43,271 bases of DNA from a bacterium. GTDB taxonomy: Bacteria > Gemmatimonadota > Glassbacteria > GWA2-58-10. A program made the translations under genes and the position numbers. The notes under the pieces were generated by a model that searched no databases, was not told the origin of the DNA, and worked only from the letters and a program-made list of their open reading frames with translations. Below, piece by piece: positions 8,106-18,725 of this stretch (positions are counted from its first letter, which is position 1; each line of letters opens with the position of its first letter). The DNA lies in contig JAJFUG010000154.1 in NCBI GenBank assembly GCA_021372515.1, forward strand, positions 1 to 43,271. Direction: 5' to 3'.

Positions 8106-9068
8106 TCACTCGGATAACTCGTCAATATAATAGTCTTGCCTCATTTGTTCAAGCAATCTGCGGTTGAACTCCTCGGCCACGTTGTGCCCCTTGAGCTTCA
8201 GCAGGTAATTCATGGCAATCACTTCGCTGATGACAGTGATATTCTTACCCGGCACGAGCGGAAGTTTTATCAACGGAAGCTCCACATCCAGAATTTCCGT
8301 TTTCGACTCGTTAAGCCCCGTGCGATCATACTCTTCCTTCTCGTCCCACATCGAGAGCTGCACCACCACCTCGATGCGTTTGCGCGCCCGCACCGAGCGG
8401 ATGCCGAACAGCCGGAAGACATCGATTATACCCAGGCCGCGTATCTCCATGTGGTGGCCCAGTTTCTCGTTGCCCAGCATCCCGACCAGCGAGTTCTCGC
8501 CCACCCGGACCACGTGCACCAGGTCGTCGCAGACCAGACGGTGTCCGCGCTCGACAAGGTCGAGCACGCACTCGCTCTTGCCGATCCCGCTCGGGCCGAT
8601 GTAGAGCAGCCCCACGCCGAACACATCCGCCAGGCTGCCGTGAACCCAGGTCTGCGCGGCGAAAAACACCTCCAGAGCGTTGGCCAGCTTGCGGATCAGT
8701 TCCTGGGTGCCCAGACCGCTGCCCAGCACCGGCACGCCGCGGTTGTTGGCCGCCTCGACCATGTAGGCGGGCGGCTCGAGGCCTTTCGAGATGATGATCA
8801 TCGGCACCTGGAACCCGAACATCAGGTCCAGGATTTCGCGCAGACGGTCCTGGGGCAGCTCCTCCAGGTAGACGATCTCGGTCTCGCCCAAGACCATCGT
8901 GCGATGGAAAGCGAAGCGGCGGGTAAACCCGGCCAGCACCAGGCCGGGACGGCTGACCTCGCTGTTGTTCAGCTCCCCGCCCAACGTCTCCGGACCGGTG
9001 AACACATTGAGCTGGAAACGCTCCTGGAACCGCTTGAGAAAATCCTCCACCTTCAGCGTCTTGGACAT
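8106..9068 (-). CDS. hprK: HPr kinase/phosphorylase
   Basis: The protein has about 320 residues, the full family length. The N-terminal domain (about 1-130) is the variable HprK lobe. The C-terminal kinase domain holds the P-loop GPSGIGKSECVLDLVERGH, then LVCDDLV, and the family signature MEIRGLGIIDVFRLFG. It phosphorylates or dephosphorylates the serine of HPr according to energy and phosphate status. Three in-frame starts are possible (GTG 9083, ATG 9077, ATG 9068); none has a strong ribosome binding site, and I chose the last because homologues begin close to it. The adjacent HPr keeps its target serine. The hairpin at 9103-9136 lies just upstream. Confidence 0.95.
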   Translation of the reverse strand: MSKTLKVEDFLKRFQERFQLNVFTGPETLGGELNNSEVSRPGLVLAGFTRRFAFHRTMVLGETEIVYLEELPQDRLREILDLMFGFQVPMIIISKGLEPPAYMVEAANNRGVPVLGSGLGTQELIRKLANALEVFFAAQTWVHGSLADVFGVGLLYIGPSGIGKSECVLDLVERGHRLVCDDLVHVVRVGENSLVGMLGNEKLGHHMEIRGLGIIDVFRLFGIRSVRARKRIEVVVQLSMWDEKEEYDRTGLNESKTEILDVELPLIKLPLVPGKNITVISEVIAMNYLLKLKGHNVAEEFNRRLLEQMRQDYYIDELSE

Positions 9069-9091
9069 CCGAACCATCCGCACATGGGGTT

Positions 9092-9136
9092 GGAATTAAA
9101 CAAAGCCGCATCTTCCACGGCTGGAAGACGCGGCTT
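9092..9136 (-). terminator. Hairpin terminator or attenuator between hpf and hprK
   Basis: AAGCCGCATCTTCCA (9103-9117) pairs with TGGAAGACGCGGCTT (9122-9136) apart from one A-C mismatch, around a CGGC loop. On the minus strand it is followed by TTTGTTTAATT. It would reduce read-through from hpf into hprK, or insulate the PTS genes. Confidence 0.7.
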
Positions 9137-9169
9137 CGCGGTCAGTCCCTATCGGGCGGAATGCATGCC

Positions 9170-9613
9170 TCAGTCTGCGGTGCCGGTCCTTTCCTCCACC
9201 TCAAAGAGAAGCTCCTCCCGCTCTATGGTCAGAAGAGTCGGTCCCTCTTCCGTGTTTTCGAATTCGAGCATGTCCTCTTCCAAGGCCTCTGCCTCCACTC
9301 CGACGAGGTTATCCTCAGATTTGCGCCCCTTCTTCCTGTAGCGCCCCTTCACCTTGTCCAGTTGCTTGTCAAGTTTGTCGACACAGCCATCGATCGCGGC
9401 CCGCAAGTTCGCGCTGTTCACACTTGAGACCAGCGTACGGCCGGCGACACGCAACGTGATTTCCACCGAATTGGCCTTCCCCTCCGCGTCAATAATCACG
9501 TGCGAATCGATGATGTTTGAAAAATGGCGATCCAGTTCGGAAACCGTTGTCTCGATGTAATCCTTCAGGCTGCCGCTCAACGCACCGTTCTTCCTCGTGA
9601 TCAGAACCTTCAT
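9170..9613 (-). CDS. hpf: Ribosome hibernation promoting factor (HPF/RaiA family)
   Basis: The protein has 147 residues. The N-terminal about 100 residues form the HPF/YfiA domain (LKDYIETTVSELDRHF, VEITLRVAGRTLVSS, LRAAIDGCVDKLDKQLDK, ending in the basic KGRYRKKGRK). A glutamate-rich tail of about 45 residues follows (EAEALEEDMLEFENTEEG). It is thus longer than the short HPF form but lacks the full C-terminal dimerisation domain of long HPF. The ATG at 9613 has AAGGAGG five bases upstream. It lies directly after rpoN, as in many bacteria, and would bind idle ribosomes in stationary phase. Confidence 0.93.
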   Translation of the reverse strand: MKVLITRKNGALSGSLKDYIETTVSELDRHFSNIIDSHVIIDAEGKANSVEITLRVAGRTLVSSVNSANLRAAIDGCVDKLDKQLDKVKGRYRKKGRKSEDNLVGVEAEALEEDMLEFENTEEGPTLLTIEREELLFEVEERTGTAD

Positions 9614-9899
9614 TTAATCCTCCTTCCATCAGCCGATTAGAAAAATACCGCTAACCTGCCTCCGGCTTCGATCCATGAACCCATCCCGAGATCACGTATG
9701 TAAGAGCCTGAATATCGACGAATCAGGTGTCCGTATCCTCCCCTATTACATGGTTTTGAATAACCGTTCCGCTGAATCCGCGGACTTCCCCACGGGCTGT
9801 CTTGTTTACGGCCGTTTCCAGCCCTGGAAACTGTCGCCGTCATCGCGTGGTTCTCGTCCGTCTCTTTTATACTCCGCTCAGCGCGGCGTGTTCTGGCTT
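9614..9899. other. 286-bp rpoN-hpf intergenic region
   Basis: I see no convincing gene in this stretch. The strong ribosome binding site of hpf lies at its start. I found no clear sigma-70 or sigma-54 promoter by eye, although a separate hpf promoter would be expected from the gap in an otherwise compact block. Confidence 0.5.
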
Positions 9900-11474
9900 T
9901 CAGATGCGCTTTCGCATGCGCGCCGGGAGGATTCCGAGCTGGTCACGGTACTTGGCCACGGTCCTCCGGGCGATCTGCAAGCCGTCCTTCTTTAAGCTGC
10001 TGACAATTTCCTGGTCAGTCAAGGGGTTGGACTGGTCCTCGCCCTCGATCATCTTCGAAATCTTGTCCTTGATCCCGCGCGCAGAGACATCCTCGCCCGT
10101 GTCGCTGCTCAAACCCACGCTGAAGAAAAATTTCAGTTGGAACACCCCGCGCGGGGTCTGGCAGTATTTGTCGTTGGTGACGCGGCTTATGGTCGATTCG
10201 TGCATGTTGATCGCCTCGGACACCTCGCGCAGGGTCAGGGGCTTGAGCTGGCTGATCCCGTGCTCGAAGAAATCGTGCTGCTTCTCCACGATGAAGCGCA
10301 TCACCTTGAGCATGGTCTGCTTGCGCTGCTCGATGGCCTGGATCAGCCAGTTGGCGTTGTTCAGCTTTGAGTAGATGAACTCGCGGGCCTCGCCGGTGAA
10401 TTTCTTGCGGTCGCGGGCCACATCCTGGTAGGCGCGCGACAGCCTTAGCCGCGGCAGATTGGAGTCGTTGACATACACCAGGTATTCGCCCTCGACTTTT
10501 TCCACCACCAGGTCGGGGATGACATAATTGTCATCCCGCCCGCCGCTGTAGAGGCGCCCCGGGCGGGGCTCCAGATGGGCCACCTCATCGGCGGCGTCCT
10601 GTATCTGCTTGAGAGTGAGGTCGGTGCTGCGGGCGATGTCCTGCCAGTGACGGCGCGTGAGGGGCTCGAAAAAATCGTGCACCAGGCGGAACGCCAGCGA
10701 GTCCTCGCGGTCGGTCTCACGCAACTGGATCACAAGGCACTCGCGCAGGTCGCGCGCGCCCACTCCCAGAGGGTCGAGCGACTGGATCATCTCCAGCACC
10801 CGCTCGACATCCGCCTCGCTGCGCCGCATCCGGAAAGCGATCTCGGGCAGCGGGCTGGACAGGTAACCGTCCTCGTTTATGTCGCCGATGATTTCCGCGC
10901 CGATCTCTTTCTCGGCGGTGGTCAGCCTGAGCAGAACGAACTGTTCGGTAAGAAACTCGTAGAGAGTGCGGCCGCCGGTGGGGGCTTTCTCGTGGAACTC
11001 GCGGTCGTCGATCTCCTGGGCGTAGTTGTCGTAATCAAAATCGCCCTCGGAGAGCACCTTGTCCCAGTCGACATCCTCCTGCGAATTGGTGGTCAGGTCG
11101 CCCTCGGACGGCGGTTCATCCGCTGAGAACGACTCGGCGAACTCTTCCGCCCCGACAGTTTCGAAGTCCTCCGTGACGGAGGGCTCCTCCTCCAGCTCGA
11201 CCGCGTTTTCCTCGCTGCCGGCGGGCTCGTACTCGTCCAGATTCTCCGGTCCGTCGCCGTCCCCGTCCTCGCCGTAATCCATCTCATCGCCCGGCTCCAG
11301 GCTTTCCTCGACATCCTCGCTCAGCTCGAGGAACGGGTTGACCAGCAGTTCCTGTTTCAGGTGCATCTGAAGGTCGAGCAGCGGCATCTGCAACAGGTCC
11401 ATCGCCTGGTACAGCCGCGGATTGATCGTCAGCTCCTGACGGTACTGCAGTTCCATTCTGTTGTGCAGGGCCAT
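9900..11474 (-). CDS. rpoN: RNA polymerase sigma-54 factor
   Basis: At 524 residues it is full length. Region I at the N terminus (MELQYRQELTINPRLYQAMDLLQMPLLDLQ) interacts with core polymerase and activators. An acidic region II covers about 50-140. The core-binding region III includes LDPLGVGARDLRECL and LEPRPGRLY. The helix-turn-helix is LREVSEAINMHESTISRVTNDKY. The C-terminal RpoN box ARRTVAKYRDQL recognises the -24 element. It directs activator-dependent transcription from GG/GC promoters. It lies between lptB and hpf, a widely conserved order. The ATG at 11474 has no strong ribosome binding site. Confidence 0.98.
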   Translation of the reverse strand: MALHNRMELQYRQELTINPRLYQAMDLLQMPLLDLQMHLKQELLVNPFLELSEDVEESLEPGDEMDYGEDGDGDGPENLDEYEPAGSEENAVELEEEPSVTEDFETVGAEEFAESFSADEPPSEGDLTTNSQEDVDWDKVLSEGDFDYDNYAQEIDDREFHEKAPTGGRTLYEFLTEQFVLLRLTTAEKEIGAEIIGDINEDGYLSSPLPEIAFRMRRSEADVERVLEMIQSLDPLGVGARDLRECLVIQLRETDREDSLAFRLVHDFFEPLTRRHWQDIARSTDLTLKQIQDAADEVAHLEPRPGRLYSGGRDDNYVIPDLVVEKVEGEYLVYVNDSNLPRLRLSRAYQDVARDRKKFTGEAREFIYSKLNNANWLIQAIEQRKQTMLKVMRFIVEKQHDFFEHGISQLKPLTLREVSEAINMHESTISRVTNDKYCQTPRGVFQLKFFFSVGLSSDTGEDVSARGIKDKISKMIEGEDQSNPLTDQEIVSSLKKDGLQIARRTVAKYRDQLGILPARMRKRI

Positions 11475-11532
11475 GAATCGGACCGCTTTCGGGAGTCTTC
11501 GTTTCCGCTTAGCCGGTTTCCGTGCCGCCGGG

Positions 11533-12333
11533 CTACATCCTGAAATCCTGCCCCAGGTAGAGCTTTTTGGCGGTCGGGTCGTTTATCAGGGTATTGGCAT
11601 CTCCACTCAGGTGAATCCGTCCCTCGAACATGATATAGGCGCGGTCGGTGATCTGGAGCGTCTCGCGCACGTTGTGGTCGGTGATCAGCACCCCGATTCC
11701 GCGCTGCTTCAGCCGGGCGATTATCCCCTGGATATCGTCAACCGCGATCGGGTCGACTCCGGCGAACGGCTCATCCAGCAGGATGAAATGGGGGTCGGTG
11801 ATCAGGGCCCGGGTTATCTCCAGCCTGCGCCGCTCGCCGCCGGAAAGTGAATAGGCCCGGCTCCTGCGCAGAGACTCCAGCCCCAGTTCGCCCAGAAGGC
11901 TCTCCAGCCGCCGCCGGCGCTCGGCGCGCGGGATGGGCAGGGTTTCGAGGATCGCCTGGAGGTTTTCCTCCACAGTGAGCTTCCTGAAAATCGAAGCCTC
12001 CTGAGGAAGGTAACCGATCCCGCGCCTGGCCCGCTTGTACATCGGCAGGCCGGTGATGTTTTCATCTCCCAGGAAGATGTCGCCGGCTTCCGGCCGGATC
12101 AGCCCGACCATCATGTAGAACGTCGTGGTCTTGCCCGCTCCGTTGGGGCCCAGCAGGCCCACCACCTCACCCTGGTGCACTTCCACATCCACCGCGTTCA
12201 CCACGGAGCGTTTCTTGTACACCTTGACCAGGCCACGGGTGTAAAGCCGGCTCAGGGCTTTGTCCTCCATCGGTCCACCGCTGTCGGGCCCGGCTGAGAC
12301 ACCGGGCGCTGATCTGTCCGTATCAAGATTCAT
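11533..12333 (-). CDS. lptB: LPS export ABC transporter ATP-binding protein
   Basis: The core of about 240 residues carries Walker A ([17 protein letters not shown]), the Q-loop ([17 protein letters not shown]), the ABC signature [13 protein letters not shown], Walker B with [13 protein letters not shown], and the H-loop [10 protein letters not shown]. The residues around Walker A and LTVEEN are typical of LptB, which powers LPS extraction from the inner membrane with LptF and LptG (not in this window). A poorly conserved N-terminal tail of 20-30 residues makes the start uncertain: GTG 12354, ATG 12333 (chosen) or ATG 12270. It follows the lptA-like gene closely and precedes rpoN. Confidence 0.97.
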   Translation of the reverse strand: MNLDTDRSAPGVSAGPDSGGPMEDKALSRLYTRGLVKVYKKRSVVNAVDVEVHQGEVVGLLGPNGAGKTTTFYMMVGLIRPEAGDIFLGDENITGLPMYKRARRGIGYLPQEASIFRKLTVEENLQAILETLPIPRAERRRRLESLLGELGLESLRRSRAYSLSGGERRRLEITRALITDPHFILLDEPFAGVDPIAVDDIQGIIARLKQRGIGVLITDHNVRETLQITDRAYIMFEGRIHLSGDANTLINDPTAKKLYLGQDFRM

Positions 12334-12382
12334 GCCAGCCTGGTCAAACCTCACTTAATTGTATTGCCAAGCACGTGACCTG

Positions 12383-13666
12383 TCAATGTATTTGTGGCCC
12401 CGCACCCTGTGCGGAATCGATCCCGGCGGCGGCTGAGTCAGGCCGCCCAAGGCTCCGGGCGACACTGTCCGGCTGCAGGAAAAGCCCCCGTCCGCCCCCC
12501 TCCACCTGCACGCGGTCGATCAGGCCGCTCTCCCAGACCAGCCTGATACGCCGTCCCAGGATATAGTTGACACCGGTCTGGGCGTTCTCGCGGAAATAGC
12601 TGCGCGAGGCGCCGGCCGCGCTCAGGCTGTCGATCCCGGAATCGCCGAAATACAGCTCCAGGCTGTCGCCGGTGATCCAGCTCCCGACTGGAGCGAGCGA
12701 GGACTGGGCACTGTCCGGCGCCGCGGCCGTGGAATCGGGGTTGAACTCGCCGCGGGCCGCGCCCAGGGCTGTCACCCGGCGCAGCTTGTGGCCGGCGGTG
12801 CGCACGTCGATTGTCGTCCCCCGCAGGGTGAACCGCGGATCGACCACCAGGGGCGGCCCGCCCCGGAAATAGCTCACCCCGGGGCGAAGGTCGTGGAAAA
12901 GGCTGTCCGCGGTCACGGTGAGGCTGTCGCGCCACAGGCGCACCCGTCCCACCGCCACCACGCTGTCCGGGCCGTAGCGCCGCAGCTCGTCGCTGACAAG
13001 GTGGTAGGGCGAGACAGAGTCGCCCTTCTCGAAATAGGCGATCTCGGGCCGTCCGGTCAGGAGCACCGTGCCGGAGTCCTTGCGGTAGACCGCGCTTGCG
13101 GCCTGGGCGGTGGAACGGCTGGCGAACTCCAGCATGCGCACCCGGCCCAGGGCGCGCAGCACATGCGTGTTCGATTCGTACTCCAGCTCGTCCGCGTCAA
13201 TACGGCGCAGGCTGTCCCAGGCCGCGGCCTCGCCCTCCAGGCGGATCAGGCCTCGGTCGCGGCGGTACTCGCCCAGGCGCCCGAGGCCCGACACCCCCTC
13301 GCCCGACCAGCGCACGCTACCGGCCGCCCGGTAGTAGTCGCGCTCCACGTAATAGGACAGCGAGTCGCAGCGCAGCTCGCGCTCCGGGTCGGTCAGGTGC
13401 ACGGAGTCCAGGCAGAGGAACCAGTTCCCGGACGGGAAATAGAGCAGGCTGTCGCAGAGGATGCGCGACTCGCCGTGGCGGACATCCACCGCCCCCTGGA
13501 GGATGTAGACCACGGCGCCGGAGCTGTCGCTCTTTTTGAAGGACTGGTCGGCGCGCTCGAGGCGGAACGGAACCGGGCCGGCGGCGCTGTCGGCCGGCGC
13601 CGAGCCATGAGGGAAAGCGGGGGTTGTCAGAAGACAGAGAAGGAGCAACGAGTCACGGGCGAACAC
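12383..13666 (-). CDS. lptA: OstA/LptA-like periplasmic LPS transport protein
   Basis: The mature part (about 400 residues) is built of repeated OstA-type strands: GAVVYILQGAVDVRHGESRI, then units such as LRCDSLSYYVERDYYRAAG and ELEYESNTHVLRALGRVRM, ending VNYILGRRIRLVWE. Such long OstA-like proteins replace short LptA in Bacteroidota-like bacteria and bridge LPS across the periplasm. The GTG at 13666 gives a clean signal peptide (MFARDSLLLLCLLTTPAFPHG). AGGGG lies eight bases upstream, and both elements sit inside a palindromic repeat (13656-13683). The frame stays open to an ATG at 13912, but that extension is repeat and non-coding-like sequence. A TTG a few codons downstream is another possible start. 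lptC lies upstream, lptB downstream. Confidence 0.85.
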   Translation of the reverse strand: MFARDSLLLLCLLTTPAFPHGSAPADSAAGPVPFRLERADQSFKKSDSSGAVVYILQGAVDVRHGESRILCDSLLYFPSGNWFLCLDSVHLTDPERELRCDSLSYYVERDYYRAAGSVRWSGEGVSGLGRLGEYRRDRGLIRLEGEAAAWDSLRRIDADELEYESNTHVLRALGRVRMLEFASRSTAQAASAVYRKDSGTVLLTGRPEIAYFEKGDSVSPYHLVSDELRRYGPDSVVAVGRVRLWRDSLTVTADSLFHDLRPGVSYFRGGPPLVVDPRFTLRGTTIDVRTAGHKLRRVTALGAARGEFNPDSTAAAPDSAQSSLAPVGSWITGDSLELYFGDSGIDSLSAAGASRSYFRENAQTGVNYILGRRIRLVWESGLIDRVQVEGGGRGLFLQPDSVARSLGRPDSAAAGIDSAQGAGPQIH

Positions 13667-13683
13667 AAGGTTCGCCCCTACGA
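13656..13683 (-). repeat. Palindromic repeat copy 1 (GGGCGAAC type)
   Basis: Arms GGGCGAAC (13657-13664) and GTTCGCCC (13670-13677) enclose loop ACAAG, followed by CCTACGA. The same sequence recurs at 23068-23093 and 40711-40736 and, inverted, at 13764-13790. It covers the likely start site of the lptA-like gene. Confidence 0.9.
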
Positions 13684-13763
13684 AAGACCTTAAACCCCTT
13701 AATTGGGACTCTATCCTGTGGAGTAAAAGCCGTCCCTTGTCAACAGATGAAGCCATCGGATAC

Positions 13764-13790
13764 CGTAGGGGTGAACCTTGTGTTCGCCCG
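13764..13790 (+). repeat. Palindromic repeat copy 2, inverted relative to copy 1
   Basis: CGTAGGGG begins the element. Arms GGGTGAAC (13769-13776) and GTTCGCCC (13782-13789) pair with one T-G wobble around CTTGT. It is the reverse complement of copy 1 with a single change and lies about 80 bases away, making a head-to-head pair. Confidence 0.88.
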
Positions 13791-13895
13791 CTGGACTTTA
13801 CATTCCCGGTAGAGACCGGTCTACACGTGAATCTCAACCTGGGACTCCCCGCCTCACACAAAACACCACGCGATTCAAGACCCGGCCGAACACAG

Positions 13896-14489
13896 TCACT
13901 GGCGCAGGACATTGATGTCTCCGGTGGGGTTGGTCACCTTCACATCGCTGAAAGCCGCATCCGAGTCGATCCCGTCGCCGAAAACCACCCCCTGACGGCT
14001 GCGCACCTCCACCGTGGTGTCGCTCAGGATACGGTTGTCCGACTTACGCCACAGAAGGCGCGGGGTGAGAAGCACCCGCGAGCTGTCGGCCGAGAAGACC
14101 ACCACCGAGTCCATGGCCTCCATGTCGCCGCTGTCGGTGTGGATGATTCCGCGCCGTGAGGTGAGGATGGAGTTGACCTGCCCGGCCGGGGTGTAGAAAA
14201 CCACTTTCAGGTCGCGGGCAGTGAACACCTTGCGCCGGTCGTACTTGGCCGCCTCGGCCGCGGTGACCCAGCCCTTGCGCACGCCGTTGTCGGTCACGGC
14301 CAGCTCGAAGGAGTCGAACACCTGCTCCGGGGCCTCGACCTCCTCTCCGGTTGCAGCCATCGGGGCGGTCTCGGTCCGGTCCGCGCCGCAGGCGAGAAAC
14401 AGGGCCAGGGCCAGAACAGCAGCCGTCCGCAGGCATCCCGCCTTGGCGAAACGCCGAGTCAGTCCGCAGAAATCAACCATGCAGCTCAA
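13896..14489 (-). CDS. lptC: LPS export protein LptC, lipoprotein type
   Basis: The protein has about 197 residues. I chose the TTG at 14489 because AGGAG lies eight bases upstream; the ATG at 14480 is an alternative and the frame opens at a TTG at 14519. The N terminus has a basic stretch, a hydrophobic core and a lipobox (ALALFLACG), so it is probably a lipoprotein rather than the single-span form of Proteobacteria. The LptC-type fold shows in ARDLKVVFYTPAGQVNSILTSRRGIIH and the repeats that follow. It would pass LPS from LptFG to the OstA-like protein. The upstream kdsD gene ends at 14516; the lptA-like gene follows after a gap holding two palindromic repeats. Confidence 0.9.
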   Translation of the reverse strand: MSCMVDFCGLTRRFAKAGCLRTAAVLALALFLACGADRTETAPMAATGEEVEAPEQVFDSFELAVTDNGVRKGWVTAAEAAKYDRRKVFTARDLKVVFYTPAGQVNSILTSRRGIIHTDSGDMEAMDSVVVFSADSSRVLLTPRLLWRKSDNRILSDTTVEVRSRQGVVFGDGIDSDAAFSDVKVTNPTGDINVLRQ

Positions 14490-14515
14490 AGCTTTCTCTC
14501 CTGTCAGGTCCCCGT

Positions 14516-15523
14516 TCAAAGCACCCGGGCGCGCATCATGTCGTGCAGGTGCACCGAACCCACCACCCGGTTGTCGTCATCCACCACCGGCATGGAGATG
14601 ATGCTGAAGCGCTCCATGTTCTGTAGCACGCTCACGCACAGCTCCTCCGGATGGGTCATCTTGGGGCTGGCGTTCATCACCGCGGTCACGGGTACGCCCA
14701 TGCAATCGGGGTTCTTACCGATCAGGCGCTTGAAATCGCCGTCGGTGACCACACCCACCAGCTTGCCGCTGTCATCCAGCACGGCGCAGAGGCCGCGCCG
14801 GGTGACCAGCTCCATCAGGGCCTCTTTCATCGTGGCTTTCACGGGCACTCGGCCGGTCTGGTCCAGGGGCAGCATCACCTCCTCGACCCGCAGCAGGAGC
14901 CGTTTGCCCAAGGCTCCGCCCGGGTGCAGGGCGGCGAAATCCTCGGCCCGGAACCCGCGCTTGACCAGCAGGGCCACGGCCAGGGCATCCCCGATCACCA
15001 TGGCGGCCGTGGTGCTGGCCGTAGGCGCCAGGTCGTGCGGGCAGGCCTCCTGCGGCACACCCACGTCCAGGACCAGGTCGGCGGTGCGGGCCAGCGAGCT
15101 GCCCCGTCCGCCAGTGATCGCGATCACCGGCACGTTCAGGCGCTTGAACAGCAGCAGAAGGCGCTCCATCTCGCTCGTCTCGCCGCTTTTAGAGATGGCG
15201 ATGAACACGTCCTCCCGGCTCACCAGGCCCAGGTCGCCGTGCATGCAGTCCACCGGGTGGATGAACAGGGCCGGGGTGCCGGTGCTGGTGAGAGTTGCCG
15301 CCACCTTGCGTCCGATGATGCCGCTCTTGCCCACCCCCGACACAATCACCCGCCCGCGGCAGGCCAGGATCATCTCCACCGCCCGGACAAAGGAGTCATC
15401 CAGACGGTCGAGCAGGCCCTCGACCGCCCGCGCCTCGATCTTAACCACGCGGCGCGCCTGTTCCAGTATGTCCTGCCCAGCCCCGGATTCATTCTTGTCT
15501 TTTTTAACCGTCATGATGGTCAA
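14516..15523 (-). CDS. kdsD: D-arabinose-5-phosphate isomerase (KpsF/GutQ family)
   Basis: At 335 residues it has the standard layout: an N-terminal SIS sugar-isomerase domain (about 45-190; VIVSGVGKSGIIGRKVAATL, FIHPVDCMHGDLG, ISKSGETSE) and two CBS domains (about 210-330; ending IISMPVVDDDNRVVGSVHLHDM). It converts ribulose-5-phosphate to arabinose-5-phosphate, the first step of Kdo synthesis. The conserved PTASTTAAMVIGDALAVAL and LHPGGALGKR motifs separate it from other SIS proteins. Its ATG overlaps the kdsC stop by four bases, so the two are translationally coupled. Confidence 0.97.
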   Translation of the reverse strand: MTIMTVKKDKNESGAGQDILEQARRVVKIEARAVEGLLDRLDDSFVRAVEMILACRGRVIVSGVGKSGIIGRKVAATLTSTGTPALFIHPVDCMHGDLGLVSREDVFIAISKSGETSEMERLLLLFKRLNVPVIAITGGRGSSLARTADLVLDVGVPQEACPHDLAPTASTTAAMVIGDALAVALLVKRGFRAEDFAALHPGGALGKRLLLRVEEVMLPLDQTGRVPVKATMKEALMELVTRRGLCAVLDDSGKLVGVVTDGDFKRLIGKNPDCMGVPVTAVMNASPKMTHPEELCVSVLQNMERFSIISMPVVDDDNRVVGSVHLHDMMRARVL

Positions 15524-16075
15524 TGTTCCTCGAGGTATTGTTCCACTGCCCGGACATACAGTCCGCGGGCTTTGAGCACCAGGGTGACCAGCTCGCGCAC
15601 CGCACCGTGCCCCCCCGCGCTGCGGGTGACGTAGAGCGCGGTGGCGCGGGCCTCGGGCACGGCGTTAGGCACGCTGACCGGCAGGCCCACTATCTCCAGC
15701 AGCGGCAGGTCGATCAGGTCATCCCCGATATAGGCGATATTTTCCAGCGGTATTCCCAGGCTTTCGCTCATCTGACGCAGGACCGGGGATTTCTGAACGA
15801 CCCCCATGTGCAGTTCCACCTGGGGGAACCGGCCCATGCGTATCCGCGCCGCCGGGACATCCCGGCCCGAGATCACGGCCAGCCGCATGCCGACCAGACG
15901 GCACAACGTGAGCGCCAGCCCGTCCTGCGCGTCGAAACACAGGAACTGCTCGCCGCCATCCAACTGATAGGTGTGGCCGTCGGTCAACACCCCGTCCACA
16001 TCCATCACGATCAGCTCGACCCGCTCGGCCGCCCGGCGGACAGTCTCCGGCAGATCGATCTCGTTGTTCAGGGCT

Positions 16076-16083
<8 letters not shown>
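15520..16083 (-). CDS. kdsC: 3-deoxy-D-manno-octulosonate 8-phosphate phosphatase
   Basis: The protein of about 187 residues starts at the ATG at 16083 (the frame extends to a GTG at 16104 inside kdsA). It is a small HAD phosphatase: motif I VMDVDGVLTDG, motif II AVISGRD, and motif IV YIGDDLIDLPLL. The length and motif I match KdsC, which hydrolyses Kdo-8-phosphate to Kdo. It overlaps kdsA upstream by eight bases and kdsD downstream by four. Confidence 0.96.
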
Positions 16084-18624
<2,541 letters not shown>

Positions 18625-18725
18625 TCAAGATATGGAGATTGCTACGATCATTCCAAAACGGGCGCCCCTGCGGGCGTCGGAAAAATATAATCCTACGGCT
18701 CGCGGATTGCAAACAATACGGGTTT

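Noticed and set aside
13667-13912. N-terminal extension of the lptA-like protein to the ATG at 13912
   Set aside because: The extra residues are arginine-rich shadow sequence including both repeat copies, and they put the signal peptide about 80 residues inside the protein.
18660-18690. GC-rich hairpin between kdsB and pyrG as a terminator
   Set aside because: The stem is imperfect and has only a short T run on the minus strand, so I could not support it.
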